A stretch of 64,000 nucleotides of DNA, taken from assembly GCF_002288385.1 (NCBI RefSeq), contig NZ_CP016783.1, positions 1,116,001-1,180,000 on the forward strand, given 5' to 3'. Below, piece by piece: positions 57,490 through 64,000 of the stretch (its first letter is position 1; every line of letters starts with the position of its first letter). Made by a program: the position numbers and the translations under genes. Below the pieces are notes generated by a model, which saw only the letters and a list, made by a program, of their open reading frames with translations, was not told the DNA's origin and ran no database searches. Source of the stretch: Candidatus Planktophila lacus (GTDB lineage: Bacteria > Actinomycetota > Actinomycetes > Nanopelagicales > Nanopelagicaceae).

Positions 57490-57512
57490 CTACTTCTCAC
57501 GGTGAGAAGTAG
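57490..57512. other. Perfect inverted repeat between rplK and rplA
   Basis: CTACTTCTCAC, one base, GTGAGAAGTAG: 11-bp arms, forming a 9-bp stem with a 5-nt loop, 8 bp after the rplK stop. No T-tract. Probably an mRNA processing, stabilising or partial termination element, since L1 and L11 are otherwise made together. Confidence 0.6.
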
Positions 57513-57520
57513 AAATTTAG

Positions 57521-57949
57521 TTATCCGACAGTGATACCCATTGAGCGAGCAGTACCGGCGATGATCTTGCTTGCTGCATCAATGTCATTTGCATTGAGGT
57601 CAGCCATCTTTACCTTTGCGATCTCCTGAACCTGAGCCATGGTGATATTCGCAACCTTGGTCTTGTGTGGAACTGGTGATCCCTTTTCAACTCCGGCAGC
57701 CTTCAAGATAAGACGTGATGCTGGTGGAGTCTTAGTGATAAATGTAAATGAGCGATCTTCGTAGACAGTGATCTCTACCGGAATGATCTGACCCTTTTGA
57801 GATTCAGTGGCAGCGTTGTAAGCCTTCACGAACTCCATGATGTTGACACCATGCTGACCAAGGGCAGGACCTACTGGTGGTGCAGGTGTTGCTGCGCCAG
57901 CTTGGATCTGCAACTTGATGAATCCGGTTGCCTTCTTCTTTGGTGCCAT
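57521..57949 (-). CDS. rplK: 50S ribosomal protein L11
   Basis: Factor-binding site protein, 142 aa. [36 protein letters not shown] with the proline-rich hinge, and [37 protein letters not shown]. 30 bp after nusG. Confidence 0.97.
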   Translation of the reverse strand: MAPKKKATGFIKLQIQAGAATPAPPVGPALGQHGVNIMEFVKAYNAATESQKGQIIPVEITVYEDRSFTFITKTPPASRLILKAAGVEKGSPVPHKTKVANITMAQVQEIAKVKMADLNANDIDAASKIIAGTARSMGITVG

Positions 57950-57979
57950 TTTTTTATTCCTTTTCTAGTTTTCCGGTAA

Positions 57980-58729
57980 TTAAATTTTCTGTACTTGTGC
58001 GAATGAAAGTTCTACTGGTGTTTCGCGTCCGAAGATTGAAACAAGAACCTTGAGTTTTGCTTGCTCAGGCATGATCTCGGAGATTGACGCTGGAAGCGTT
58101 GCAAATGGGCCATCCATAACGGTGACTGATTCGCCAACTTCGAAATCAACGACGCGGATATCGGCCTTGTCAGATTTCTTAACAGGGCGTGGAGCAAGAA
58201 TTTTTTCAACATCATCCATGCTTAGTGGACTTGGGTGATGTGCGTTTCCGACGAAGCCTGTAACGCCTGGTGTATTGCGAACTGCAGACCAAGACTCGTC
58301 AGTTAGCTCCATGCGGACAAGAACATAGCCTGGGTAGATATTGCGCTTAACCTGCTTGCGCTGGCCGTTCTTGATTTCCATAACTTCTTCTTCAGGAACT
58401 TCGATCTGGAAGATGAAATCTTCCATGTGAAGTGAAACTTTGCGGTTGTTGAGGTTATCGCGAACCTTCTTCTCGTAACCTGCGTATGAGTGGATTACGT
58501 ACCAATCGCCGATCGCTGCGCGAAGGGTGCGACGGAATTCTGCATTTGGATCATTTTCGTCTGATTCGAGATCGCCATCTTCATCGCTAGCGAGCGCTAG
58601 ATCATCAACAGGTGCGTCGGTGAGAACTACTTCCTCAACGATTTCTGGTGTAGCAACCTCAGCAACGATCTCGTCGGCATTAGCCGCAAGCGCTGCTTCG
58701 AAAGCATCAGGTGTCTGGTTCTCGGTCAT
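57980..58729 (-). CDS. nusG: Transcription termination/antitermination factor NusG
   Basis: 249 aa. The first ~65 residues are an acidic Ala/Glu/Asp extension usual in Actinobacteria. The NGN domain starts [22 protein letters not shown] and has [20 protein letters not shown]. The KOW domain has [15 protein letters not shown] and ends with [20 protein letters not shown]. 8 bp after secE. Confidence 0.96.
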   Translation of the reverse strand: MTENQTPDAFEAALAANADEIVAEVATPEIVEEVVLTDAPVDDLALASDEDGDLESDENDPNAEFRRTLRAAIGDWYVIHSYAGYEKKVRDNLNNRKVSLHMEDFIFQIEVPEEEVMEIKNGQRKQVKRNIYPGYVLVRMELTDESWSAVRNTPGVTGFVGNAHHPSPLSMDDVEKILAPRPVKKSDKADIRVVDFEVGESVTVMDGPFATLPASISEIMPEQAKLKVLVSIFGRETPVELSFAQVQKI

Positions 58730-58737
58730 TGTGTTCC

Positions 58738-58962
58738 TTACCCAAATACCCAGAAGACAAGCTTGGTGATTACCAAGTCAAAGATAGAAACGACTGCGAT
58801 GATGAAAGTTACGAATACCAAAACAACGGCTGTGTATGTGCTCAGTTGCTTACGTGTTGGCCAAACAACCTTGGTAAGTTCGGAAACGACTTGGCGATAG
58901 AAAAGGCCAACGCGCGCAAATAGACCGAGCTTCTCGGCAACTTGTTCTGTTGACTCTGTCAT
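58738..58962 (-). CDS. secE: Preprotein translocase subunit SecE
   Basis: 74 aa from the ATG at 58962. The amphipathic helix and hinge are [20 protein letters not shown], the SecE hallmark, followed by one membrane helix ([20 protein letters not shown]). In the conserved tRNA-Trp-secE-nusG-rplK order. Confidence 0.93.
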   Translation of the reverse strand: MTESTEQVAEKLGLFARVGLFYRQVVSELTKVVWPTRKQLSTYTAVVLVFVTFIIAVVSIFDLVITKLVFWVFG

Positions 58963-59048
58963 CGTCGTTCCTTTCAATCGGTAAATCAATCGGTAAATAC
59001 TTCGTAAAACTTTTACATATTTATTACTAATCTTTTACAACTTCTTGC

Positions 59049-59121
59049 AGGGCAGGAGGGACTCGAACCCCCAACCGGCCGCTTTGGAGACGGCAACTCT
59101 AGCCAATTGAGCTACTGCCCT
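59049..59121 (-). tRNA. tRNA-Trp (CCA)
   Basis: 73 nt without encoded CCA end. Acceptor AGGGCAG pairs with CTGCCCT, GGTTCGAGTCC T-arm, and anticodon loop CTCCAAA with anticodon CCA at 59085-59087. Placed upstream of secE as in many Actinobacteria. Confidence 0.96.
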
Positions 59122-59216
59122 TCGCGAGGGCATGACAAAACCCTAGGGAATTGCAAATCCTCGTGAGCGTCGAAGTGTAGAGGGTCAAAGGGGGGTAGGT
59201 AAAACTCGCGCTCAAT

Positions 59217-59237
59217 TCTGCCCGCGCATAGGGCAGA
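59217..59237. repeat. Inverted repeat before the aminotransferase gene
   Basis: TCTGCCC and GGGCAGA with a 7-bp centre, 8 bp upstream of the ATG. Possible operator or 5' hairpin. Confidence 0.45.
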
Positions 59238-59245
59238 CTTCGCCT

Positions 59246-60442
59246 ATGAGCAGAGTTTCCGCACGTATTGCCGCAATCGCAGAATCAGCCACTTTGGCGG
59301 TAGATGCAAAGGCCAAAGCGCTAAAGGCAGCAGGCCGTCCAGTTATTGGTTTCGGAGCAGGTGAACCTGATTTTCCAACGCCTGATTACATCGTTGAGGC
59401 AGCTGCTGCTGCAACGCGCGTTGTTGCAAATCATCGCTACACACCTGCAGCTGGTCTTCCTGAACTTCGCGAAGCAATTGTCACAAAGACAAAGCGCGAT
59501 TCAAATTATGAAATTACAGCGGATCAAGTACTTGTAACTAATGGTGGAAAGCAAGCGGTCTACCAAGCATTTGCATCGATTATCGATCCAGGCGATGAAG
59601 TTCTTCTTCCATCACCATTTTGGACAACCTATCCAGAGTGTGTGCAACTTGCTGGTGGAAAGACAGTCGAAATTTTTGCCGATGAAACGCAGAATTATTT
59701 AGTAACTGTTGAACAATTAGAAGCAGCCCGCACACCAAAGACCAAGGCGCTGCTGTTCTGTTCTCCATCTAACCCAACGGGTTCGGTTTACTCTGTCGAG
59801 CAGGTTAAGGCGATCGGCGAATGGGCAGTCAAAAACAACATCTGGATCATTGCAGATGAGATTTACGAACACCTTTTATATGACGGTGCAACAGCGCCAT
59901 CTCTTCCGGTTCTGGTTCCAGCACTTGCCGATACTTGTATCATCATCAACGGTGTTGCTAAGACTTACGCGATGACTGGTTGGCGTGTGGGCTGGATGAT
60001 CGGGCCAAAGGATGTAATCAAGGCGGCAACTAACTTGCAGTCACATCTAACTTCAAATGTTTCTAACGTTTCACAGCGCGCCGCGATTGCAGCTCTCACC
60101 GGAGATTTATCTGCTGTTCATAAGATGGGCGAGGCATTTAACCGTCGACGCAAGTTAATTGTTGGACTTCTCAATGAGATTCCAGGATTTGTCTGCCCAA
60201 CACCAACAGGTGCTTTCTATGTTTATCCATCGGTTAAGGGCGTACTCGGAACAACTATCCGCGGTAAAACTCCAAAAACTTCTGCAGAACTTGCAACGCT
60301 TATCTTGGAAGAAGTTGAAGTTGCCGCTGTTCCAGGTGAAGCCTTTGGTCCATCTGGTTACTTGCGTTTCTCATATGCAACTAGCGATGAAGATATCGTC
60401 GAAGGTATCGGCCGCATCAAGAAGTTAATTACTGAAGGTTAA
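59246..60442 (+). CDS. PLP-dependent aminotransferase (aspartate aminotransferase family)
   Basis: Fold type I aminotransferase, 398 aa, probably aspartate aminotransferase. [18 protein letters not shown] at the N-terminus, [50 protein letters not shown], and the PLP lysine in [19 protein letters not shown]. The substrate arginine lies in YLRFSYATS. Plus strand; it overlaps murB at its 3' end by 14 bp, convergently. This gene's place next to secE is common in Actinobacteria. Confidence 0.9.
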   Translation: MSRVSARIAAIAESATLAVDAKAKALKAAGRPVIGFGAGEPDFPTPDYIVEAAAAATRVVANHRYTPAAGLPELREAIVTKTKRDSNYEITADQVLVTNGGKQAVYQAFASIIDPGDEVLLPSPFWTTYPECVQLAGGKTVEIFADETQNYLVTVEQLEAARTPKTKALLFCSPSNPTGSVYSVEQVKAIGEWAVKNNIWIIADEIYEHLLYDGATAPSLPVLVPALADTCIIINGVAKTYAMTGWRVGWMIGPKDVIKAATNLQSHLTSNVSNVSQRAAIAALTGDLSAVHKMGEAFNRRRKLIVGLLNEIPGFVCPTPTGAFYVYPSVKGVLGTTIRGKTPKTSAELATLILEEVEVAAVPGEAFGPSGYLRFSYATSDEDIVEGIGRIKKLITEG

Positions 60443-61448
60443 GCCCGATCAGATTTACTTCAGGCTCTAAGGTGATTCCGAACTTATCCTGAACATGCTG
60501 CTGAGCGCTCTTTGCAAGGGATGCAATATCTTGCGCGGTTGCATTCGCTGCATTTGTTAGTGCAAGGACGTGTTTAGTTGATACTCGCGCTCCCCCAAAA
60601 GCATCTCCTTTTTTAATTCCAGAGTTTTCAATGAGCCAAGCAGCGCTAGTTTTAATCCGTCCATCGGCTTGCGGCCAACGAGGAGCACCCTCTGGCAAAG
60701 TTGCCGCAACTTCGGCGGTAACGATCGGGTTTGTAAAGAAAGAACCAGCTGACCAAGAATCGCGATCGCTTGGGTTTAACAACATGCCTTTTGCTGCACG
60801 AAGTTCAAGGACTGCTTTACGCGTTGCTGCTACTGGGGCCTTTTCGCCAACTGCGATCTCTAATTTAGTTGCAAGTTCTGCATAAGTAATTGGTGTTGTT
60901 TCAACACCGATTCGAAGTTGGAATTGCACTTCGATTACAACGTAGCGACCCGGATGAGATTTAAAGTAAGAATTGCGATAGGAAAATTCACATTCTTGGT
61001 TCGTAAAAGTCTTAATCGCCTTTGCTTGGCGATCGTAAGTACGAACCTGTGTAATGAATTCACTTACTTCATGGCCATATGCGCCGATGTTTTGAATAGG
61101 AGCAGCGCCAACTGTTCCGGGAATTCCGCTAAGAGTTTCTAGCCCTGCGAAACCTCTTTCAATACTGATTTGAACGAATTTATCCCAGTTTTCGCCGGCA
61201 CCGATTGCCAGCGTTGCACCGCTACATGCATCGACCTCTGACTTCAGCGCGTGATTAGTAATTCGAATTACTGTTCCGTCAAAACCGCTATCGGCAACCA
61301 AGATATTGGTACCGCCGCCGATGATTAAGACTGGGGTATCTCCTGCAGCTTCGATCGCCGCGATAATTTCAGATTCATTGTGGGCATCGACAAAGTTCTT
61401 TGCGGGGCCGCCTACGCGCAAGCTGGTGTAATTACGGAGTTCGGCCAT
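60429..61448 (-). CDS. murB: UDP-N-acetylenolpyruvoylglucosamine reductase (type I MurB)
   Basis: Flavoenzyme that makes UDP-MurNAc. 339 aa. FAD-binding [23 protein letters not shown] and [28 protein letters not shown], the extra loop with Tyr that marks type I; catalytic Ser in SAGSFFTNP; final Glu in [10 protein letters not shown]. 9 bp after the upstream fusion gene. Confidence 0.96.
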   Translation of the reverse strand: MAELRNYTSLRVGGPAKNFVDAHNESEIIAAIEAAGDTPVLIIGGGTNILVADSGFDGTVIRITNHALKSEVDACSGATLAIGAGENWDKFVQISIERGFAGLETLSGIPGTVGAAPIQNIGAYGHEVSEFITQVRTYDRQAKAIKTFTNQECEFSYRNSYFKSHPGRYVVIEVQFQLRIGVETTPITYAELATKLEIAVGEKAPVAATRKAVLELRAAKGMLLNPSDRDSWSAGSFFTNPIVTAEVAATLPEGAPRWPQADGRIKTSAAWLIENSGIKKGDAFGGARVSTKHVLALTNAANATAQDIASLAKSAQQHVQDKFGITLEPEVNLIGLNLQ

Positions 61449-61457
61449 TGAGTTAGT

Positions 61458-62342
61458 TTACCTGCGTGGAGACAAGATTGCGCTCTTGCCTCTAAAGCGC
61501 TCGAGGATACGGTCGTAGTTCTTCTTTGATTGAACTTCACGGAATTCTTCATCAGCATCGTAATAACCATGATGGCGCGCTTGTTCTAGGGGTAGGTCTA
61601 TCTGCAGCAATCGACCATTGGCATGGCGCAAGCGCAACGAAAATTCGATATCTGCGTTGCGATAATAAATTGCGCGGTTGTTAAATCCGCCGGCATTTGT
61701 GGCATCCAGACAGTTAATCGCTAAGAAGTAACTAAATAAGACATCGACTTCGCCAGCGCCTTTGTCGTCCACACTTCGCCATTCATCTTCAGTATTAACA
61801 AGTCCTCCGCGCCAACCAACTGCGCTGTATTCGCCCTTGCTTAACTCGGCAAGGACCGGAGCCATAGCATCGCCGATAAATCTCGTTGATGGATCCATGA
61901 CCACTAGGTATTTGGAAGAGATGTTTTTAAGTAGCGCGTTGGCGTTCTCGCCCCAGCCAAAGTTTTCGGTAATCGCAATCAATTGAAATTGTGTATCTAT
62001 CTCATCGACAAGTTCTGCCGGATCGCCAATTACTAAAGCGATAACTGGCGTATTTGTATGAGCCTTTATGGTGCGCACAGTTTCGGCTGCATCTGCTGCA
62101 AATCCATCAACGATCATGGCAATTGCAATATCGCCAGTTATCTTGATTGGGCGTAGGTCGCGCGTAGATGCAAAAGTTGGAAAGCGTTCTTTGACGCGGA
62201 ATTCAAAGCCACCAGCAACATCGATTACTTCAAAGCCGAGTGCGGCTATTTGATCGCGTAGTTGATCAGCCTTTGCAAAATCCTTGGCTGCGCGCGCATC
62301 GAGTCTTTCTTGCGCTAACTCTTCTTTACTCTTCGCTGTCAT
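61458..62342 (-). CDS. CysRS-tail-like helical domain fused to a GT2-type glycosyltransferase domain
   Basis: 294 aa, function unknown. Residues ~12-48 (LDARAAKDFAKADQLRDQIA then ALGFEVIDVAGGFEF) match the C-terminal extension of cysteinyl-tRNA synthetase. From ~65 a Rossmann-like fold resembles family 2 glycosyltransferases: AIAMIVDGF, TVRTIKAHTNTPVIALVIGD, ENFGWGENANALLKN, YLVVMDPSTRF in the place of the metal-binding loop, and a later AGGFNNRAIYYRNADIEFSLRLR acceptor-like block. Overlaps the MaoC gene by 4 bp and precedes murB, so an envelope role is possible. Confidence 0.65.
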   Translation of the reverse strand: MTAKSKEELAQERLDARAAKDFAKADQLRDQIAALGFEVIDVAGGFEFRVKERFPTFASTRDLRPIKITGDIAIAMIVDGFAADAAETVRTIKAHTNTPVIALVIGDPAELVDEIDTQFQLIAITENFGWGENANALLKNISSKYLVVMDPSTRFIGDAMAPVLAELSKGEYSAVGWRGGLVNTEDEWRSVDDKGAGEVDVLFSYFLAINCLDATNAGGFNNRAIYYRNADIEFSLRLRHANGRLLQIDLPLEQARHHGYYDADEEFREVQSKKNYDRILERFRGKSAILSPRR

Positions 62343-62746
62343 TTCTTAATTACAACAGCCTTGGCCATGCCCAGCACTTTGATTCCAGCGGATGTAGCAA
62401 CGAGATCTACTTTGATCTGATCACCAGAAACTTCGGTAACGGTGCCATTGATTGTTAAATCCACTTTTTCACCAGCAGGCACGATCACTGGCTTAATAAA
62501 GCGAGCGCCGAATTCTTTAACGCTGGCTGTGCCGCCAGACCAATCGGTGACATATTTACCAACGAGGGCCATAGTCAACATTCCGTGGGCAATTACATTT
62601 GGAAGTCCCACAGAGACTGCAACTTCTTCGCTCTGGTGAATTGGGTTTTGATCACCTGATGCATCGGCATAGGCCTTGAGCATCTGGCGATCGATCAGGA
62701 CAACTCGCTCTGGAATTGCGAAACCGACTTCAATCTTTGTTGTCAT
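62339..62746 (-). CDS. MaoC-family dehydratase (HadB-like)
   Basis: 135 aa hot-dog protein from MTTKIEVGF (ATG 62746). The hydratase-2 motif is YADASGDQNPIHQSEEVA, with catalytic Asp and His, then GLPNVIAHGMLTMALVG. Such proteins dehydrate 3-hydroxyacyl thioesters. Pairs with the next gene as HadA/HadB do in mycobacteria, where the order rpmG-hadA-hadB-tRNA-Trp-secE is shared. Confidence 0.87.
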   Translation of the reverse strand: MTTKIEVGFAIPERVVLIDRQMLKAYADASGDQNPIHQSEEVAVSVGLPNVIAHGMLTMALVGKYVTDWSGGTASVKEFGARFIKPVIVPAGEKVDLTINGTVTEVSGDQIKVDLVATSAGIKVLGMAKAVVIKK

Positions 62747-63132
62747 GCGCGCACCACCAAAGTTGACCAAGAGGAGACAACTAATTCAGAGCCGCGATGA
62801 AGATCTGAACGCACGCTAACGATCTCGTTTCCGGCAGCTACGCGATAGCTTTCAATTGTTGCTGAGCAACTAAGTGAATCCCCTGCCTTAACTTGGGCGA
62901 AAATTTCAAACTTTTGATCGCCATGGACAAGGCGCGACCAATCCAAACCAATTTCAGGTTGGGTGAGAATGTTTTGAAATTGATCCAATGAGATGCGGAT
63001 CGTAAATGTTGGGGGTGCAATGGATGTATCAGTCTCGCCAATTACGGCAGCGAAGGCATCGATTTCTGATTGCGAAATAGAGATTGAATCAGCACCAGCG
63101 AAGGTGCGCCCGACAGAATCGGGTGCGAGCAT
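62743..63132 (-). CDS. MaoC N-terminal-type dehydratase (HadA-like)
   Basis: 129 aa from [20 protein letters not shown] (ATG 63132, overlapping the rpmG stop as TAATG). Single hot-dog domain of the FAS1-dehydratase type, with ISQSEIDAFAAVIGETD and WSRLVHGDQKFEIFAQVKAGDSLSC. It lacks the catalytic Asp-His motif, as HadA does, so it probably forms a heterodimer with the downstream protein. Confidence 0.83.
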   Translation of the reverse strand: MLAPDSVGRTFAGADSISISQSEIDAFAAVIGETDTSIAPPTFTIRISLDQFQNILTQPEIGLDWSRLVHGDQKFEIFAQVKAGDSLSCSATIESYRVAAGNEIVSVRSDLHRGSELVVSSWSTLVVRA

Positions 63133-63302
63133 TAGCGAGTTTCGCGGTGAAGAGTTGAAGACTTGCAACGTGGACAGAACTTCTTGAGTTCCATACGGTC
63201 TGGATCGTTGCGGCGGTTCTTCTTTGTAATGTAGTTGCGCTCTTTGCAGTCAACGCATGCCATGGTGATCTTTGGACGAACGTCCGCGCTCTTGCTTGCC
63301 AT
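63132..63302 (-). CDS. rpmG: 50S ribosomal protein L33
   Basis: 56 aa. ATG at 63302. The translation starts [20 protein letters not shown] and has [20 protein letters not shown], then CPRC. Zinc type, with two CxxC pairs (residues 16/19 and about 42/45). Confidence 0.95.
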   Translation of the reverse strand: MASKSADVRPKITMACVDCKERNYITKKNRRNDPDRMELKKFCPRCKSSTLHRETR

Positions 63303-63428
63303 GGTCTTGCTCCTTCTATCGGTTAGTACCGTTTTGGTACCTGCTTGTTACGAGGCGCTTAGGTTACCTGAGCGATCTCGTTGCGCGAAATTCACGCTTA
63401 TTTAACTGCCAACTGCTGGTCAAACTAG

Positions 63429-63502
63429 TAGCGGAGGCGGGATTTGAACCCACGACACAGCGATTATGAGCCGCTTGCTCTACCAAGCTGAGCTACCCCG
63501 CC
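63429..63502 (-). tRNA. tRNA-Met (CAT)
   Basis: 74 nt. Acceptor GGCGGGG pairs with CTCCGCT (two G-U pairs), anticodon loop CTCATAA with anticodon CAT at 63466-63468, GTGGG T-stem with GTTCAAAT loop. The fully paired acceptor end suggests the elongator rather than the initiator. Confidence 0.93.
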
Positions 63503-63520
63503 AAGGGTTGTGCACTTTCG

Positions 63521-63593
63521 AGCCCCCCACCGGAATCGAACCGGTGACCTTTTCCTTACCATGGAAACGCTCTACCGACTGAGCTAGGGGGGC
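63521..63593 (-). tRNA. tRNA-Thr (GGT)
   Basis: 73 nt. Acceptor GCCCCCC / GGGGGGC, D-arm GCTCAGTCGGTAGAGC, anticodon loop ATGGTAA with GGT at 63558-63560, T-arm GGTTCGATTCC. Confidence 0.95.
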
Positions 63594-63609
63594 AATAGGT
63601 AGAGGTGTG

Positions 63610-63638
63610 AGTGTACGACAGGTGCGGGGAAAGTTAAA
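63610..63638 (-). promoter_or_regulatory. Promoter for the tRNA-Thr/tRNA-Met/rpmG cluster
   Basis: TTTAAC (-35, 63633-63638), 17-bp spacer, TACACT (-10, 63610-63615), 17 bp before the mature tRNA-Thr end and right after the alcohol dehydrogenase stop. Confidence 0.5.
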
Positions 63639-63640
63639 AA

Positions 63641-64000
63641 TTAGCGAGCAGGATCAAGCGTGACTTTGCCGGTTGTAGCCCGCGCCAGCATCGCTTGATG
63701 AGCCGCTTTTGCCTCAGATAATCCATAAGTTGCACCGATAACAGGCTTTAGCGCGCCAGATGAAATCAAAGCAAATAGCTCAATCAGAACATCGCCGAGC
63801 AACTCTTTCTTTCCAAAGCAATGTGCCAACCAGAAGCCTGCAACAGTTTTTGTTCCACCCATTAACGCACCCGGATGAATTGGAGTTGGCGCAGTCCGCG
63901 ATGCCATTCCGTAGGTAATCAATCGACCAAAAGGTGCAAGTACTTCAAGGCTGGCATCGAAAGTTTTTCCACCAACCATTTCTAAGACGATATCTACTTT
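63641..64000 (-). CDS. Zinc-type alcohol dehydrogenase / quinone oxidoreductase (partial, N-terminus cut by window edge)
   Basis: C-terminal ~119 residues of an MDR-family oxidoreductase. The reading frame is open to the window edge (KVDIVLEMVGGKTFDASLEVLAPFGRLITYGMASR), matching the Rossmann-fold half of quinone reductases: VDxVLxxVGG, then L..FGRL...G. The end, GLSEAKAAHQAMLARATTGKVTLDP, is the usual MDR terminus. Substrate unknown. Confidence 0.85.
   Translation of the reverse strand, partial: KVDIVLEMVGGKTFDASLEVLAPFGRLITYGMASRTAPTPIHPGALMGGTKTVAGFWLAHCFGKKELLGDVLIELFALISSGALKPVIGATYGLSEAKAAHQAMLARATTGKVTLDPAR

Noticed and set aside
1-64000. CRISPR arrays, prophage, integrase, toxin-antitoxin or restriction genes
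   Set aside because: None seen; no regularly spaced repeats and no such protein motifs in any long frame.

Overview
The window looks like a chromosomal segment of a small-genome, moderate-GC actinobacterium. I infer the freshwater Nanopelagicales (acI, 'Ca. Planktophila/Nanopelagicus') type, because the gene order is actinobacterial (rpmG-hadAB-like-murB-aminotransferase-tRNA-Trp-secE-nusG; glmS/glmM next to acpS/alr) while the genes are tightly packed, often overlapping, with an AT-leaning composition. This is inference; no 16S rRNA is present. All genes are on the minus strand except two: deoD and an aminotransferase. No stretch over 300 bp lacks a gene.

Region by region (the minus-strand reading direction is from high to low coordinates). 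1-8.5 kb: cell-wall precursor and lipid genes (rplM, rpsI, glmM, glmS, PAP2 phosphatase, acpS, alr) running without a break into livG, livF and a truncated livH. 8.7-14.6 kb: infA-rpmJ-rpsM-rpsK-rpsD-rpoA-rplQ-truA plus an ABC-F ATPase. 14.7-29.3 kb is the accessory part: a tripartite tricarboxylate transporter (tctCBA), an MFS gene carrying an exact in-frame 777-bp tandem duplication, a SigE-type sigma factor with a probable membrane anti-sigma factor, four secreted proteins that end in the same short two-cysteine basic tail, and a DUF4436-like membrane protein. 29.4-46.1 kb: map, adk, secY and the spc, S10 and str ribosomal operons. 46.4-47.7 kb: deoD facing a PNPOx-family flavoprotein. 47.8-59 kb: rpoC, rpoB, rplL, rplJ, rplA, rplK, nusG, secE, tRNA-Trp. 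59.2-64 kb: aminotransferase, murB, an unusual CysRS-tail/glycosyltransferase fusion, a MaoC pair, rpmG, tRNA-Met, tRNA-Thr and the end of a zinc-type alcohol dehydrogenase.

Working together, most of the window builds ribosomes and RNA polymerase and exports proteins (SecY, SecE). The accessory block reads as an uptake and cell-surface module: Tct transporter, exporter/importer, sigma/anti-sigma pair, then the secreted tail-bearing proteins. The least described material is the secreted protein family with its C-terminal tail, and a series of long intercistronic or leader hairpins (rpoB, secY, rpsN/rpsH, rpmJ, rplK and the 21-kb secreted gene), several with mutually exclusive pairings.
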